This document shows positions 24,369-32,170 of a stretch of DNA of 64,000 bases, piece by piece. The stretch comes from Clostridiales bacterium (GTDB lineage Bacteria; Bacillota; Clostridia; DUOD01), in contig DUOD01000048.1 of the NCBI GenBank assembly GCA_012838995.1, positions 1 through 64,000 on the forward strand, in the 5' to 3' direction. Every line of letters starts with the position of its first letter. The stretch's first letter is position 1. A model generated the notes under the pieces. That model saw only the letters and a list, made by a program, of their open reading frames with translations. It was not told the DNA's origin and did no database searches. Made by a program: the position numbers and the translations under genes.

Positions 24369-25391
24369 ATGAAAATATCAGTTATCGGTGCAGGAAGTTG
24401 GGGAACAGCCCTTGCTAGATTATTGGCTAAAAAGGGATATGACGTTGGGCTGTGGGTATACGAAGATGAGGTATGCGACTGTATAAAAAATACCAGGGAA
24501 AATGTTAAATACCTTCCCGGAATAACCATGCCGGAAAATATCAAACCTTCCACTGATTTACAGCAAACGGTGGAGGAGAGTCGGGTACTGGTTTTGGCGG
24601 TACCCTCCCACCTGGTTAGATCCATGTCTGCCAGAATAGGTAAGTTTATCGAAAAAGATCAGATAATAGTAAACGTGGCCAAAGGTTTGGAGGATAATAC
24701 CTTTTTAAGATTATCCCAGGTTATCGAAGAGACCGTACCCGGCTGTAGAGTGGCTGTATTGTCCGGACCCAGCCATGCGGAGGAAGTGTCCAGGGACTTA
24801 CCTACGGCGGTTGTGGTGTCCGCCAGGGACAAGCATACCGCTGAATACATACAGGATATATTTATGACACCCAAGTTTAGGGTGTATACAAACCTCGACA
24901 TGGTGGGGGTGGAAATATCCGGGGCATTGAAAAACGTTATTGCCCTTGCCGTTGGAATTTCTGACGGTTTGGGCTTCGGCGATAACACAAGGGCGGCCCT
25001 CATGACCAGAGGTATTGTGGAAATATCCAGATTGGGCAGGAAATTAAAGGCTAATCCTTTAACCTTTGCCGGATTGTCAGGTATTGGTGATTTGATAGTC
25101 ACCTGTACCAGCCGGCATAGCAGGAACAGGAGGGCGGGTATTGCCATAGGCCGGGGTGCTACCCTTGAAGATATAACCGACCTGGGCGGCATGGTGGTGG
25201 AAGGGGTAAATGCCACCAGGGTGGCCTACCGCATGTCCAAGAAGTTGAAGGTGGAGATGCCGATAGTCCAACAATTATACAGGGTATTGTTCAGAAACGG
25301 CGATCCAAGAGAAGCGGTGGTCAATCTGATGCTTAGAAACAAAACCGAAGAAATAGAAGCAACGATATTAAATGTCTATGAAAATTGGTAA
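24369..25391 (+). CDS. gpsA: Glycerol-3-phosphate dehydrogenase [NAD(P)+]
   Basis: 340 aa. Reduces dihydroxyacetone phosphate to sn-glycerol-3-phosphate for lipid synthesis. Rossmann motif IGAGSWGTALARLLA, conserved VAKGLE and LSGPSHAEEV, and the substrate-site region GALKNVIALAVGISDGLG. The ATG at 24369 gives the family N-terminus KISVIGAGSWG. The GTG at 24339, overlapping the plsY stop and possessing a GGGG site, is an alternative. The stop codon lies inside the stem of the downstream terminator. Confidence 0.97.
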   Translation: MKISVIGAGSWGTALARLLAKKGYDVGLWVYEDEVCDCIKNTRENVKYLPGITMPENIKPSTDLQQTVEESRVLVLAVPSHLVRSMSARIGKFIEKDQIIVNVAKGLEDNTFLRLSQVIEETVPGCRVAVLSGPSHAEEVSRDLPTAVVVSARDKHTAEYIQDIFMTPKFRVYTNLDMVGVEISGALKNVIALAVGISDGLGFGDNTRAALMTRGIVEISRLGRKLKANPLTFAGLSGIGDLIVTCTSRHSRNRRAGIAIGRGATLEDITDLGGMVVEGVNATRVAYRMSKKLKVEMPIVQQLYRVLFRNGDPREAVVNLMLRNKTEEIEATILNVYENW

Positions 25392-25424
25392 AGGCAGGCT
25401 TTAAAGCTTGCCTTTACCAATTTT
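25382..25424 (+). terminator. Terminator after gpsA
   Basis: An 18-bp stem AAATTGGTAAAGGCAGGC / GCTTGCCTTTACCAATTT (one G-U pair) with a 6-nt loop, followed by a short T-run. It overlaps the gpsA stop codon. Confidence 0.85.
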
Positions 25425-25527
25425 CTGTAATATTCTTTGCTTTATTTCATATATATATATCAATAAATTTAATTGAGCGTCAGATGTGTTGATATATGTT
25501 GTAAGCTAATAAAGGGGGGAATTTTGC

Positions 25528-27006
25528 ATGGATGGGTATGATATATATAAAGATATTGCGGAACGTACCGACGGTGATATATACATAGGAGTGGTAGGCC
25601 CTGTCAGAACAGGTAAATCAACATTCATAAAAAAGTTTATGGATTTGCTGGTAATACCTAATATCGACAACGGTTTTAAAAAGGAAAGGGCCAAGGATGA
25701 ACTGCCCCAGAGCGGAACAGGGCGGACAATTACCACTACCGAACCAAAATTTGTGCCCAATGAAGCGGTGGAAATATCCATAAAGGAAAAAGCCAATTTT
25801 AGGGTTAGGATGGTGGATTGTGTCGGCTATTTGGTGAAGGGTGCCTTGGGTCACTTGGAAAACAATGCTCCGAGGATGGTGAGGACACCATGGTACGACT
25901 ACGATATTCCCTTTGAAGAGGCTGCAGAGTTGGGTACAAGGAAAGTAATAAACGATCATTCCACTATTGGTTTGATGATAACAACGGATGGAAGTATTAC
26001 CGATATACCCCGATCCAATTATATAGAAGCAGAAGAGAGGGTGGTGTCTGAGCTTAAGGCTATCAACAAGCCTTTTATCATATTGCTTAATTCCAAGTAT
26101 CCCCAAGCCGAAGATACTGTAAAACTGCAACAGGCTTTACAGGAGAAGTATGACACACCTGTGCTGGCCATAGATATTTTAAACATGACAATAGATGATA
26201 TAAATAATATACTGGAGAAGATACTCTTTGAATTCCCGGTTAGAGAAATTGATATATTCCTGCCTAAATGGGTGGAAACTCTGGAGTATGAACACTGGTT
26301 GATGGATCACATATTAACCGGATTGAAGGGAAATATGACATCGGTATCCAAGGTAAGGGATATAGAAGAATATAAAAACATTTTTGACGAGTCGGAGCAT
26401 GTGAAAAATGTGGAAATCAGCAGCATAAACTTAGGTGAGGGCAAAGCCGTTATGCACTTAAATATCAATGATCGGCTGTTTTATAAGATATTGGGAGAGG
26501 TTTCGGGCTATACAATAGAAGGCGACTATCAATTGATAGGCCTGATGAGGGAATTGGCCTTTGCTAAAAGGGAATACGACAGGGTAGCCGATGCCCTGGA
26601 CAGTGTTAAGGAAACCGGTTACGGTGTAGTGCCTCCCAAAATGGAAGAATTGACGTTGGAAGAACCGGAGATCGTAAGACAGGGTAATAGATTTGGAGTG
26701 AGATTGCGAGCAAGCGCTCCGTCTCTGCATATCATACGGGCCGATGTGGAAACCGAAGTATCACCCATTGTGGGCACAGAAAAACAAAGCGAGGAATTGG
26801 TGGAATATCTGTTGGAGGAGTTTGAATCGGATACATCCAAGATATGGGAGTCCAATATTTTCGGAAAGTCCCTTCATGAACTGGTAAAGGAAGGCCTGTC
26901 CAATAAACTCAATAGAATGCCGGAGGATGCCCAGATTAAGTTACAAGAAACCCTCCAAAGGATAATAAATGAAGGCAGCGGCGGTTTAATCTGCATAATA
27001 TTATAA
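25528..27006 (+). CDS. spoIVA: Stage IV sporulation protein A (SpoIVA)
   Basis: 492 aa, the usual length. Spore-coat basement ATPase that polymerises on the forespore surface. Walker A GPVRTGKST at about residues 34-42; other conserved stretches are GTGRTITTTEPKFVPNEAV and the C-terminal GLICIIL tail. ATG preceded by AAAGGGGGG. A mother-cell SigE promoter is expected, but none can be assigned confidently in the AT-rich 100 nt upstream. It sits after gpsA, as in B. subtilis. Confidence 0.97.
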   Translation: MDGYDIYKDIAERTDGDIYIGVVGPVRTGKSTFIKKFMDLLVIPNIDNGFKKERAKDELPQSGTGRTITTTEPKFVPNEAVEISIKEKANFRVRMVDCVGYLVKGALGHLENNAPRMVRTPWYDYDIPFEEAAELGTRKVINDHSTIGLMITTDGSITDIPRSNYIEAEERVVSELKAINKPFIILLNSKYPQAEDTVKLQQALQEKYDTPVLAIDILNMTIDDINNILEKILFEFPVREIDIFLPKWVETLEYEHWLMDHILTGLKGNMTSVSKVRDIEEYKNIFDESEHVKNVEISSINLGEGKAVMHLNINDRLFYKILGEVSGYTIEGDYQLIGLMRELAFAKREYDRVADALDSVKETGYGVVPPKMEELTLEEPEIVRQGNRFGVRLRASAPSLHIIRADVETEVSPIVGTEKQSEELVEYLLEEFESDTSKIWESNIFGKSLHELVKEGLSNKLNRMPEDAQIKLQETLQRIINEGSGGLICIIL

Positions 27007-27030
27007 AATAACAAAGAATGGAAAAAAATA

Positions 27031-27060
27031 GGGCTGTCCTAAGGGCAGCCCATATTATAT
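27031..27060 (+). terminator. Terminator after spoIVA
   Basis: GGGCTGTCC / GGGCAGCCC, 9 bp with one G-U pair and a 3-nt loop, followed by an AT-rich tail. Confidence 0.75.
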
Positions 27061-27081
27061 TATTTTAATGACGGAAATTTC

Positions 27082-27110
27082 TTTACAAAATAAATTTTAT
27101 ATGCTAAAAT
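27082..27110 (+). promoter_or_regulatory. Sigma-A promoter of tRNA-Pro
   Basis: TTTACA (27082-27087), 17-nt spacer, TAAAAT (27105-27110) with a TG extension. It lies 12 nt before the mature tRNA end. Confidence 0.75.
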
Positions 27111-27122
27111 AGTATCCGGTGT

Positions 27123-27200
27123 CGGGGCGTGGCTCAGTTTGGCTAGAGCACTAGACTGGGGGTCTAGGGGTCGCAGGTTCAAATCCTGTCGCTCCGACCA
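27123..27200 (+). tRNA. tRNA-Pro (anticodon GGG)
   Basis: Acceptor CGGGGCG pairs with CGCTCCG (one G-U), followed by discriminator A and an encoded CCA (27198-27200). The anticodon stem CTAGA/TCTAG encloses the loop CTGGGGG, giving anticodon GGG. The T arm is GCAGG-TTCAAAT-CCTGT. A solitary tRNA gene with its own promoter and terminator. Confidence 0.97.
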
Positions 27201-27231
27201 TTATATTTTAAATTTAGTTAGGTCAACCAAT

Positions 27232-27268
27232 CAATTGTTTCATGTCCATTGAAACAGTTGTTTTTTTA
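27232..27268 (+). terminator. Terminator after tRNA-Pro
   Basis: CAATTGTTTCA / TGAAACAGTTG (11 bp, one G-U) with a 7-nt loop, then seven T. Confidence 0.88.
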
Positions 27269-27293
27269 TTATTTGGAAAGGTCATCCATAATC

Positions 27294-27992
27294 ATGTCTA
27301 TAGTATTTCAACCGCCTTTGATAAAAGGTACTCTTGTTAAAAGACAAAACAGATTCGTTGCCCAGGTAATGGTAGATAATGACAAGCACCTGGCCCATGT
27401 GCCCAATACCGGTAGAATGAAAGAGTTTATGGTGCCCGGAGCCGATGTTTGGATAAGGCCGGCCACAACCACTGGCCGAAAAACGGCTTATGATTTGCTG
27501 TTGATAAGGGAAGGGGAGTCAATGGTCTACATAGATTCCCGCGGCGCCAACCAAATGATATATGAAGCCATTAACCGGGGAGAGTTGGCCAAGTACTTTC
27601 CCGTAGTTAAGGACATTAAAAGGGAGGTGGTGTATGGAAACAGCCGTATGGATATGGCGGTTTTCGACGGTTATTATCACCACCTGATAGAGATCAAGTG
27701 TGTAACGCTGGTTAAAGAGGGCAGGGCCATGTTCCCGGATGCCCCTACCCAGCGCGGAACCAAGCATATTAAGGATCTTATCCGGGCTGTAGAGGAAGGG
27801 TATAAGTCGTGGCTTGTTTTTGTGGTGCAAAGGCAGGACGGGACCTCTTTTTCCTCCAACCATTCAACCGATCCACTTTTTTCCGAGACTGTTAAATACG
27901 GTGCAAGTAAGGGTGTAAATCTTTTAGCCCTAAATTGTGTTGTGGATACCAGTGCCGTGGCTTTAAATGACGTAATAGATATATTTTTGTAG
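27294..27992 (+). CDS. sfsA: DNA/RNA nuclease SfsA
   Basis: 232 aa, full length for the SfsA family (historically sugar fermentation stimulation protein; now regarded as a nuclease fold). Motifs: LIKGTLVKRQNRFVAQV, HVPNTGRMKEFMVPGADV, the catalytic-core-like RMDMAVFDGYYHHLIEIKCVTLV and FPDAPTQRGTKHIKDL. The ATG at 27294 gives the standard N-terminus. The ORF-track start at 27249 lies inside the tRNA terminator and is rejected. The ribosome site (GGAAAGG, 12 nt upstream) is weak. Confidence 0.93.
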   Translation: MSIVFQPPLIKGTLVKRQNRFVAQVMVDNDKHLAHVPNTGRMKEFMVPGADVWIRPATTTGRKTAYDLLLIREGESMVYIDSRGANQMIYEAINRGELAKYFPVVKDIKREVVYGNSRMDMAVFDGYYHHLIEIKCVTLVKEGRAMFPDAPTQRGTKHIKDLIRAVEEGYKSWLVFVVQRQDGTSFSSNHSTDPLFSETVKYGASKGVNLLALNCVVDTSAVALNDVIDIFL

Positions 27993-28020
27993 TTATATAT
28001 ATCCTCAGTAATAAAATATG

Positions 28021-28048
28021 TCGGCAATTTGTCATTATATGTTATAAT
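28021..28048 (+). promoter_or_regulatory. Candidate promoter of the partner-switching module
   Basis: TGTTATAAT (28040-28048) is a perfect extended -10. TCGGCA (28021-28026) at 16 nt matches the -35 at four positions. Confidence 0.45.
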
Positions 28049-28088
28049 AAAGATTGGGAATATAAAACTATCTGGGGGGTTTTGGGAT

Positions 28089-28400
28089 ATGGATTTGTCC
28101 AATAATTATAATGAAGACAGCAATACATGGGTAGTAAAGCTCAGCGGTGAGGTCGATATATATAATTCCTCGCAGTTAAAGAATCAGATAGATAAATTAA
28201 TTGACCAGCGGAGCGGTAATATTACTCTGGATTGCACCAATCTAACCTATATTGACAGTACAGGTCTGGGAGTTCTAATAGGTATTCTTAAAAGGGTTAA
28301 GGAATACGGAGGCAAAATAAATATAAGAAATTTAAAGCCCTACATTAAGAAAATATTTGTCATTACCGAACTGGATAAAGTATTTAGCATAGAGGTGTAA
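28089..28400 (+). CDS. STAS-domain anti-sigma factor antagonist (SpoIIAA/RsbV-like)
   Basis: 103 aa, a complete STAS domain. The phosphorylatable serine lies in YIDSTGLGVLIG (about residue 60). In such systems the unphosphorylated antagonist sequesters an anti-sigma kinase and frees the sigma factor. ATG with GGGGGG 9 nt upstream; the ORF-track start at 28029 would include the promoter. It precedes an anti-sigma-like gene and a sigma gene with gaps of 3 nt and -4 nt, so it is one operon. Whether it corresponds to SpoIIAA or a stress-type RsbV cannot be decided from sequence. Confidence 0.9.
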   Translation: MDLSNNYNEDSNTWVVKLSGEVDIYNSSQLKNQIDKLIDQRSGNITLDCTNLTYIDSTGLGVLIGILKRVKEYGGKINIRNLKPYIKKIFVITELDKVFSIEV

Positions 28401-28403
28401 CCA

Positions 28404-28853
28404 ATGTCTGAAGAAAATGTGGTTAAAAAGCGGACAACGTCCCTACAAAGGGACAGAATAACCCTGGAATTGCCGGTAAAACCCGACTATGTTATGGTTG
28501 TACGACTGACTACCGCTGCCATAATGACCAGAGCGGGCTTTAATATAGACGATATAGAAGATTTGAAGATGGCAATAGCCGAGGCATATACCACCATCAT
28601 AAGGCTGTACGGTCAAGGGGATTGTGTCATAGAGTACCAGTTTGAACAGGGCTGGACTCAAATATCGATAAATTTAAAGAATTATAAATCCATGACCCGG
28701 GACATTGATGGGTCTGGGGTTCGGCCCAGAACAACGACCCAGGAAGACGAGCTTAGCAGCTATATAATACACTCCATAATGGATGATGTTCAGATATTTA
28801 GGCAAAACGGTGCTGTGGTGGGCATGACAATGGTTAAAGGGAATGGGCTATGA
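28404..28853 (+). CDS. Anti-sigma-factor-like protein with degenerate ATP-binding site
   Basis: 149 aa. The fold and gene position match the RsbW/SpoIIAB anti-sigma kinase family, but the Bergerat ATP-site residues are missing. The N-box reads DLKMAIAEAYTTII, with Thr where Mg-coordinating Asn normally stands. The usual D-x-G-x-G box is replaced by NLKNYKSMTRD, and the glycine lid region reads DELSSYIIHSIMDDV. It may therefore bind the sigma factor without kinase activity. It sits between the STAS antagonist and the sigma gene, overlapping the latter by an ATGA. Confidence 0.8.
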   Translation: MSEENVVKKRTTSLQRDRITLELPVKPDYVMVVRLTTAAIMTRAGFNIDDIEDLKMAIAEAYTTIIRLYGQGDCVIEYQFEQGWTQISINLKNYKSMTRDIDGSGVRPRTTTQEDELSSYIIHSIMDDVQIFRQNGAVVGMTMVKGNGL

Positions 28854-29617
28854 GATCGACAGAACTTAAAATAAAAAAACCCTATGAAAACTATGATGAT
28901 GAGGTATTATTTCGGTACTATCGAGATACAAAGGATGTCAGGATAAGGAATTACCTGGTGGAGAAATACCTCTTCATCCCAAAAATAATAGCAAAAAAAT
29001 TTGCAAACCGGGGCGTGGAATACGACGATATATATCAGGTTGCCAGCCTGGCTTTAATAAGGGCTGTAGATAGGTATGACGTTGACAGGGGTTATAAGTT
29101 TTCCAGTTATGCAACACCCACGATAGTAGGTGAAATAAAGAACTATTTTAGGGATAAGAGCAAAATTATAAGATTGCCTAGAAGCAATAGCGAACTGCTA
29201 AAAAAGATTGGCCATGCCAAAAGTCAGTTGACCCAGCAATTGGGCAGAATACCTACTGCCAAGGAAATTGGGGACAAAGTAGGCCTGGACGAAGAAAAGG
29301 TAATAGAATTAATAGAAAGCGGTCTTTCGGTACAGGCTGATTCCCTGGACCGGATGATAGGGGAGCAGGGAGACAAGCAACTGTCCGAAATTATAGGCAA
29401 GGAGGAAAGCTGCTTTACCAGGATAGAAAACAGGGATTTTATGGAAAAATGCATAGATAACTTAAACCTGCTGGAAAAAAGGGTTATCAGGGAACGATTT
29501 TTTGAAGAAAAAACCCAAAGGGAAGTGGCGGAAGGTATTGGCGTATCTCAGATGTACATATCACGGCTGGAAAGAAAGCTGTTGGAAAAATTCCGAAGGG
29601 TTTTAAAAAATATGTAA
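28850..29617 (+). CDS. Sigma-70 family factor, SigB/SigF/SigG subfamily
   Basis: 255 aa with regions 2, 3 and 4 intact. Region 2: KKFANRGVEYDDIYQVASLALIRAVDRYD and FSSYATPTIVGEIKNYFRDK. Region 3: LGRIPTAKEIGDKVGL. Region 4 helix-turn-helix: KTQREVAEGIGVSQMYISRLERKLL. It is the third gene of the STAS/anti-sigma/sigma operon, overlapping the previous gene by ATGA. SigF and SigG normally lie in spoIIA and spoIIG loci with other neighbours, so this could be a SigB-like stress factor or a diverged paralogue. Ends in a terminator overlapping its stop codon. Confidence 0.92.
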   Translation: MRSTELKIKKPYENYDDEVLFRYYRDTKDVRIRNYLVEKYLFIPKIIAKKFANRGVEYDDIYQVASLALIRAVDRYDVDRGYKFSSYATPTIVGEIKNYFRDKSKIIRLPRSNSELLKKIGHAKSQLTQQLGRIPTAKEIGDKVGLDEEKVIELIESGLSVQADSLDRMIGEQGDKQLSEIIGKEESCFTRIENRDFMEKCIDNLNLLEKRVIRERFFEEKTQREVAEGIGVSQMYISRLERKLLEKFRRVLKNM

Positions 29618-29638
29618 GTGGTGAATACCACTTTTTTG
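29616..29638 (+). terminator. Terminator after the sigma factor gene
   Basis: AAGTGGT / ACCACTT with loop GAAT, followed by TTTT. It separates the sigma operon from the next kinase gene. Confidence 0.8.
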
Positions 29639-29656
29639 TTTAACTTTGGAACGGCC

Positions 29657-29695
29657 GTTTAAAAATATATTATGGTTTAAAAATGTTTTTAAACC
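29657..29695. repeat. Three copies of GTTTAAAAA upstream of the kinase gene
   Basis: Direct copies GTTTAAAAAT at 29657-29666 and 29675-29684, plus an inverted copy TTTTTAAACC (29686-29695) that pairs with GGTTTAAAAA (29674-29683) over 10 bp with a 2-nt gap. This is probably a regulator-binding cluster in the leader or promoter of the RsbW-type gene. It could also form an mRNA hairpin. Confidence 0.45.
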
Positions 29696-29744
29696 GTGGA
29701 TAATATATTATATGGTGGGTATGTCATAATTGGAGGTAAGTGAT

Positions 29745-30170
29745 GTGCAAGCCGGAGGTTTTTCTATTTCTATGGTATCGGATATATCCATAATTAGGGG
29801 TACGGTAAGCCGGGTACTTGGTTTTATAAAAAGCAGGGTTAACCTTAAGGAAGAGATGGAATACGACATTAAGCTAATATTAAACGAACTGCTGTTAAAT
29901 GCCGTCATCCACGGCAATCGCTACTGCCGTGATAAAAGGGTAGATATTAAGCTGGACATATTAAAGAACGGAAAAATGATGTTGGCAGTTAATGATCAAG
30001 GAGAAGGTTTCAGTTACCCATCCTACCAGCACAGGCGGCCAATATTGGACCCGGAACAGGAAGGCGGCCGGGGTTTGAATATAATACAAGCATTATCCGA
30101 TGAAGTGAGGTACAATAAAAAGGGCAATAGGGTAACGGTGATAAAAACCTTGGAGGATAAAAGGGCATGA
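29745..30170 (+). CDS. RsbW-type anti-sigma serine kinase (HATPase_c)
   Basis: 141 aa with an intact Bergerat ATP site: N-box DIKLILNELLLNAVIHGN, G1 box VNDQGEGF, G2 box EGGRGLNIIQALSDEV. Such proteins phosphorylate STAS antagonists and bind sigma factors. GTG at 29745 with GGAGG 8 nt upstream; the TTG at 29730 in the ORF track would overlap that site. It lies after the sigma operon's terminator, under its own control, and could supply the kinase activity that the degenerate upstream protein lacks (inference). Confidence 0.88.
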   Translation: MQAGGFSISMVSDISIIRGTVSRVLGFIKSRVNLKEEMEYDIKLILNELLLNAVIHGNRYCRDKRVDIKLDILKNGKMMLAVNDQGEGFSYPSYQHRRPILDPEQEGGRGLNIIQALSDEVRYNKKGNRVTVIKTLEDKRA

Positions 30171-30189
30171 AATAATAGGGGGGTTGTAC

Positions 30190-30882
30190 TTGAAGGGTTG
30201 CAAAAAAGTATTAACATTAGTCCTAAAGATTATAGCAGCCCTAGTTCTCACGACAATATTGGTGCTGACTAACCTGGAAATAATAGTTTCAAATAAAAAT
30301 TATTTTGACACGCAATACCAAAGGTACAATGTGTATGACAATCTTTCTATAGACAGAGAACAGCTGCTTGGTGGGACCCATCACCTAATAAGTTATCTAG
30401 AGGGTAGGCAGGATAACTTGGATATATTGGTAAACATTGAAAGCGATACCGTTAAACTTTTTAATACCAAAGAGATTTTACACCTTGAAGATGTCCGGGT
30501 ATTGTTTGAACAGGGATATAGGCTCAGGTTCTTTTCGATATTGATATTAGCCGTACTTCTGATATTAATTTACAGGCTAACGGGAAAGGACAGGGTATCC
30601 TTTATAAAAAGTATTAGGCATATTTCCCTTTATCCCCTTGTTTTAATCGGGATATTGGCAGCCGCCTTTATTTCGGATTTTAATCGTTTTTTTACCTATT
30701 TTCACTTAATATTTTTCACCAATGATTTATGGATATTAAATCCCCAGACCGACAGGTTGATAGTCATGTATCCCGAAGGTTTCTTTATGGATACCGCCCT
30801 TTTGATTTTGGGTCTGTTCCTTATTGAGATAATAGCAATTTCTGTCCTTTCAACCGTATTTATAAAACGAAGGTCTAAATAA
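30190..30882 (+). CDS. TIGR01906/DUF1461 integral membrane protein
   Basis: 230 aa with about four membrane helices: residues about 8-28, then a large extracellular loop, then three near the C-terminal half (FFSILILAVLLILIY, LVLIGILAAAFISDF, ALLILGLFLIEIIAISVL). The loop holds the family block LGGTHHLISYL. The function is unknown. TTG at 30190 with GGGGGG 6 nt upstream; the ORF-track TTG at 30184 abuts the ribosome site. Located 19 nt after the kinase gene, so probably co-transcribed with it. Followed by a terminator. Confidence 0.8.
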   Translation: MKGCKKVLTLVLKIIAALVLTTILVLTNLEIIVSNKNYFDTQYQRYNVYDNLSIDREQLLGGTHHLISYLEGRQDNLDILVNIESDTVKLFNTKEILHLEDVRVLFEQGYRLRFFSILILAVLLILIYRLTGKDRVSFIKSIRHISLYPLVLIGILAAAFISDFNRFFTYFHLIFFTNDLWILNPQTDRLIVMYPEGFFMDTALLILGLFLIEIIAISVLSTVFIKRRSK

Positions 30883-30893
30883 GGAAAATGTTC

Positions 30894-30926
30894 AAAATCC
30901 TTCTCGTTATGGAAGGATTTTTTTAT
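30894..30926 (+). terminator. Terminator after the DUF1461 gene
   Basis: AAAATCCTTC / GAAGGATTTT (10 bp, 8-nt loop) followed by a T-run. Confidence 0.85.
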
Positions 30927-30984
30927 TCTATGTCAAATAGGTAAATCTAAAGGGTTATAAATGGCATGGGGATCGGGGATATCC

Positions 30985-31992
30985 ATGAAAGGATGGTTTG
31001 TTAAAGGTACCGGGGTTGGGCTGGCCGCAAGGGGGATAATGTTTTTATTAACAACCTTATTTTTATTAACAACACCGGCATGTAACCCGGACGAAAATGC
31101 ATATGACCGTTTAACATCTTTAGAACATGAAGACCGGTTTCGCGGATTAGTTATTAGAAACGAGAGGGTATACCCTTCACCGGCCAGCGGTAGGATATTA
31201 CGCCATAAAGGGGAAGAACAAAGAATTAAAAAGGACGGCAAAATAATGACCATAATCACCCGCCAACACGACGAAGGGTTTTATGAACACCTAAAAAGTA
31301 TTACACGGCAAATAGCGGCTTATGAAAGGGATAACCTGGTGGGGACCATTTTAAAAAAAGATTTGGATATCATCGACCGAAGGATTCTTGAGGAAATTGA
31401 CAATCTGGGCACCACAAATGATAGCGACAATGTAAAGGCCGACGACAAGGCATTAAAAAAGTTGGAGGGGTTGCTGGAAAAAAAGAAGGAGCTTATCGAC
31501 AAGATTAATGAAAAGACGCCTTATATGGAACAGTTGTACAATAAAAGGTCTGAGATGATTAAAAGTCTTAAACAGTCTTTCGTTGATGTGTTTTCCCCTG
31601 TTTCGGGCATAGTCAGTTACTGCTATGACGGGTTGGAGACGGTATTTAGCAGCAGAAGCCTTGATCATTTAACTGCAGAACAGTTGACGGAGCTGACGCC
31701 CGGGGAGAATATAGAGGTAGACCGTGCAACCTATGGTCAGCCCCTGTTTAAGATTATAGACCACCATCAGTGGTATGTGGTTACTTTAAAAAAGTTCGAT
31801 AAACCGCCTTTTTTTGATAAAAATCAGACAATAAAGATGAAAATTTTCCAATTAGATGGTAAAATATTGGATGCAAAGGTGTATAATATAATAAAAGATA
31901 AAGGTTATGATATTATTGTTTTTTCCATTGACCAACAGGTGAAGGGTTACACAAAGATTCGCAGCATAGATTTTAACATAATAGTAGTATAG
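30985..31992 (+). CDS. HlyD-family/membrane-fusion-like envelope protein
   Basis: About 335 aa. Hydrophobic N-terminus (GIMFLLTTLFLLTTPAC) that may be a lipoprotein signal or anchor. A beta/lipoyl-like segment (NERVYPSPASGRILRHKGEE) is interrupted by a long charged helical hairpin (about residues 100-190, rich in Lys/Glu/Leu, probable coiled coil) and resumes at VFSPVSGIVSYCYDG. This split-lipoyl plus coiled-coil layout is that of periplasmic adaptor proteins, and a HlyD-like gene often precedes yggS-sepF in Clostridia. No transporter gene is adjacent. ATG 30985 or 30961 are both possible. Function unknown. Confidence 0.7.
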   Translation: MKGWFVKGTGVGLAARGIMFLLTTLFLLTTPACNPDENAYDRLTSLEHEDRFRGLVIRNERVYPSPASGRILRHKGEEQRIKKDGKIMTIITRQHDEGFYEHLKSITRQIAAYERDNLVGTILKKDLDIIDRRILEEIDNLGTTNDSDNVKADDKALKKLEGLLEKKKELIDKINEKTPYMEQLYNKRSEMIKSLKQSFVDVFSPVSGIVSYCYDGLETVFSSRSLDHLTAEQLTELTPGENIEVDRATYGQPLFKIIDHHQWYVVTLKKFDKPPFFDKNQTIKMKIFQLDGKILDAKVYNIIKDKGYDIIVFSIDQQVKGYTKIRSIDFNIIVV

Positions 31993-32087
31993 AAGGATTG
32001 AAGTTGTAGAAACAATCAATGTATAATAAAAAAAGAATGTGCGCAAAAAATGTCAAAGGACGGTGTAGCGGGGTGGAAGTTCTGGCT

Positions 32088-32159
32088 ATGGAGCAGTCAA
32101 AGGCAATAGTTAAAGGGTATACAACAAATCTTTTTAATCGGGTATTTATAAACCGGTGA
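32088..32159 (+). CDS. Possible 23-aa ORF upstream of yggS (low confidence)
   Basis: ATG at 32088 with GGGGTGGAAG 9 nt upstream opens a short frame reading EQSKAIVKGYTTNLFNRVF and ending TGA at 32159, 11 nt before yggS. A GTG at 32073 would extend it by five residues. It could be a real small protein, a translational leader for yggS, or chance. I recognise no family. Confidence 0.25.
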   Translation: MEQSKAIVKGYTTNLFNRVFINR

Positions 32160-32170
32160 ATGGAGGACAT

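Noticed and set aside
27249-27293. ORF-track start of sfsA at 27249
   Set aside because: It falls in the 3' arm and T-run of the tRNA-Pro terminator; the ATG at 27294 gives the standard protein.
29717-29722. GGGTAT after GTTTAA boxes, resembling a SigB promoter
   Set aside because: The nearest GTTTAA is 36 nt away, far from the 13-15 nt needed, so it is not a credible SigB promoter.
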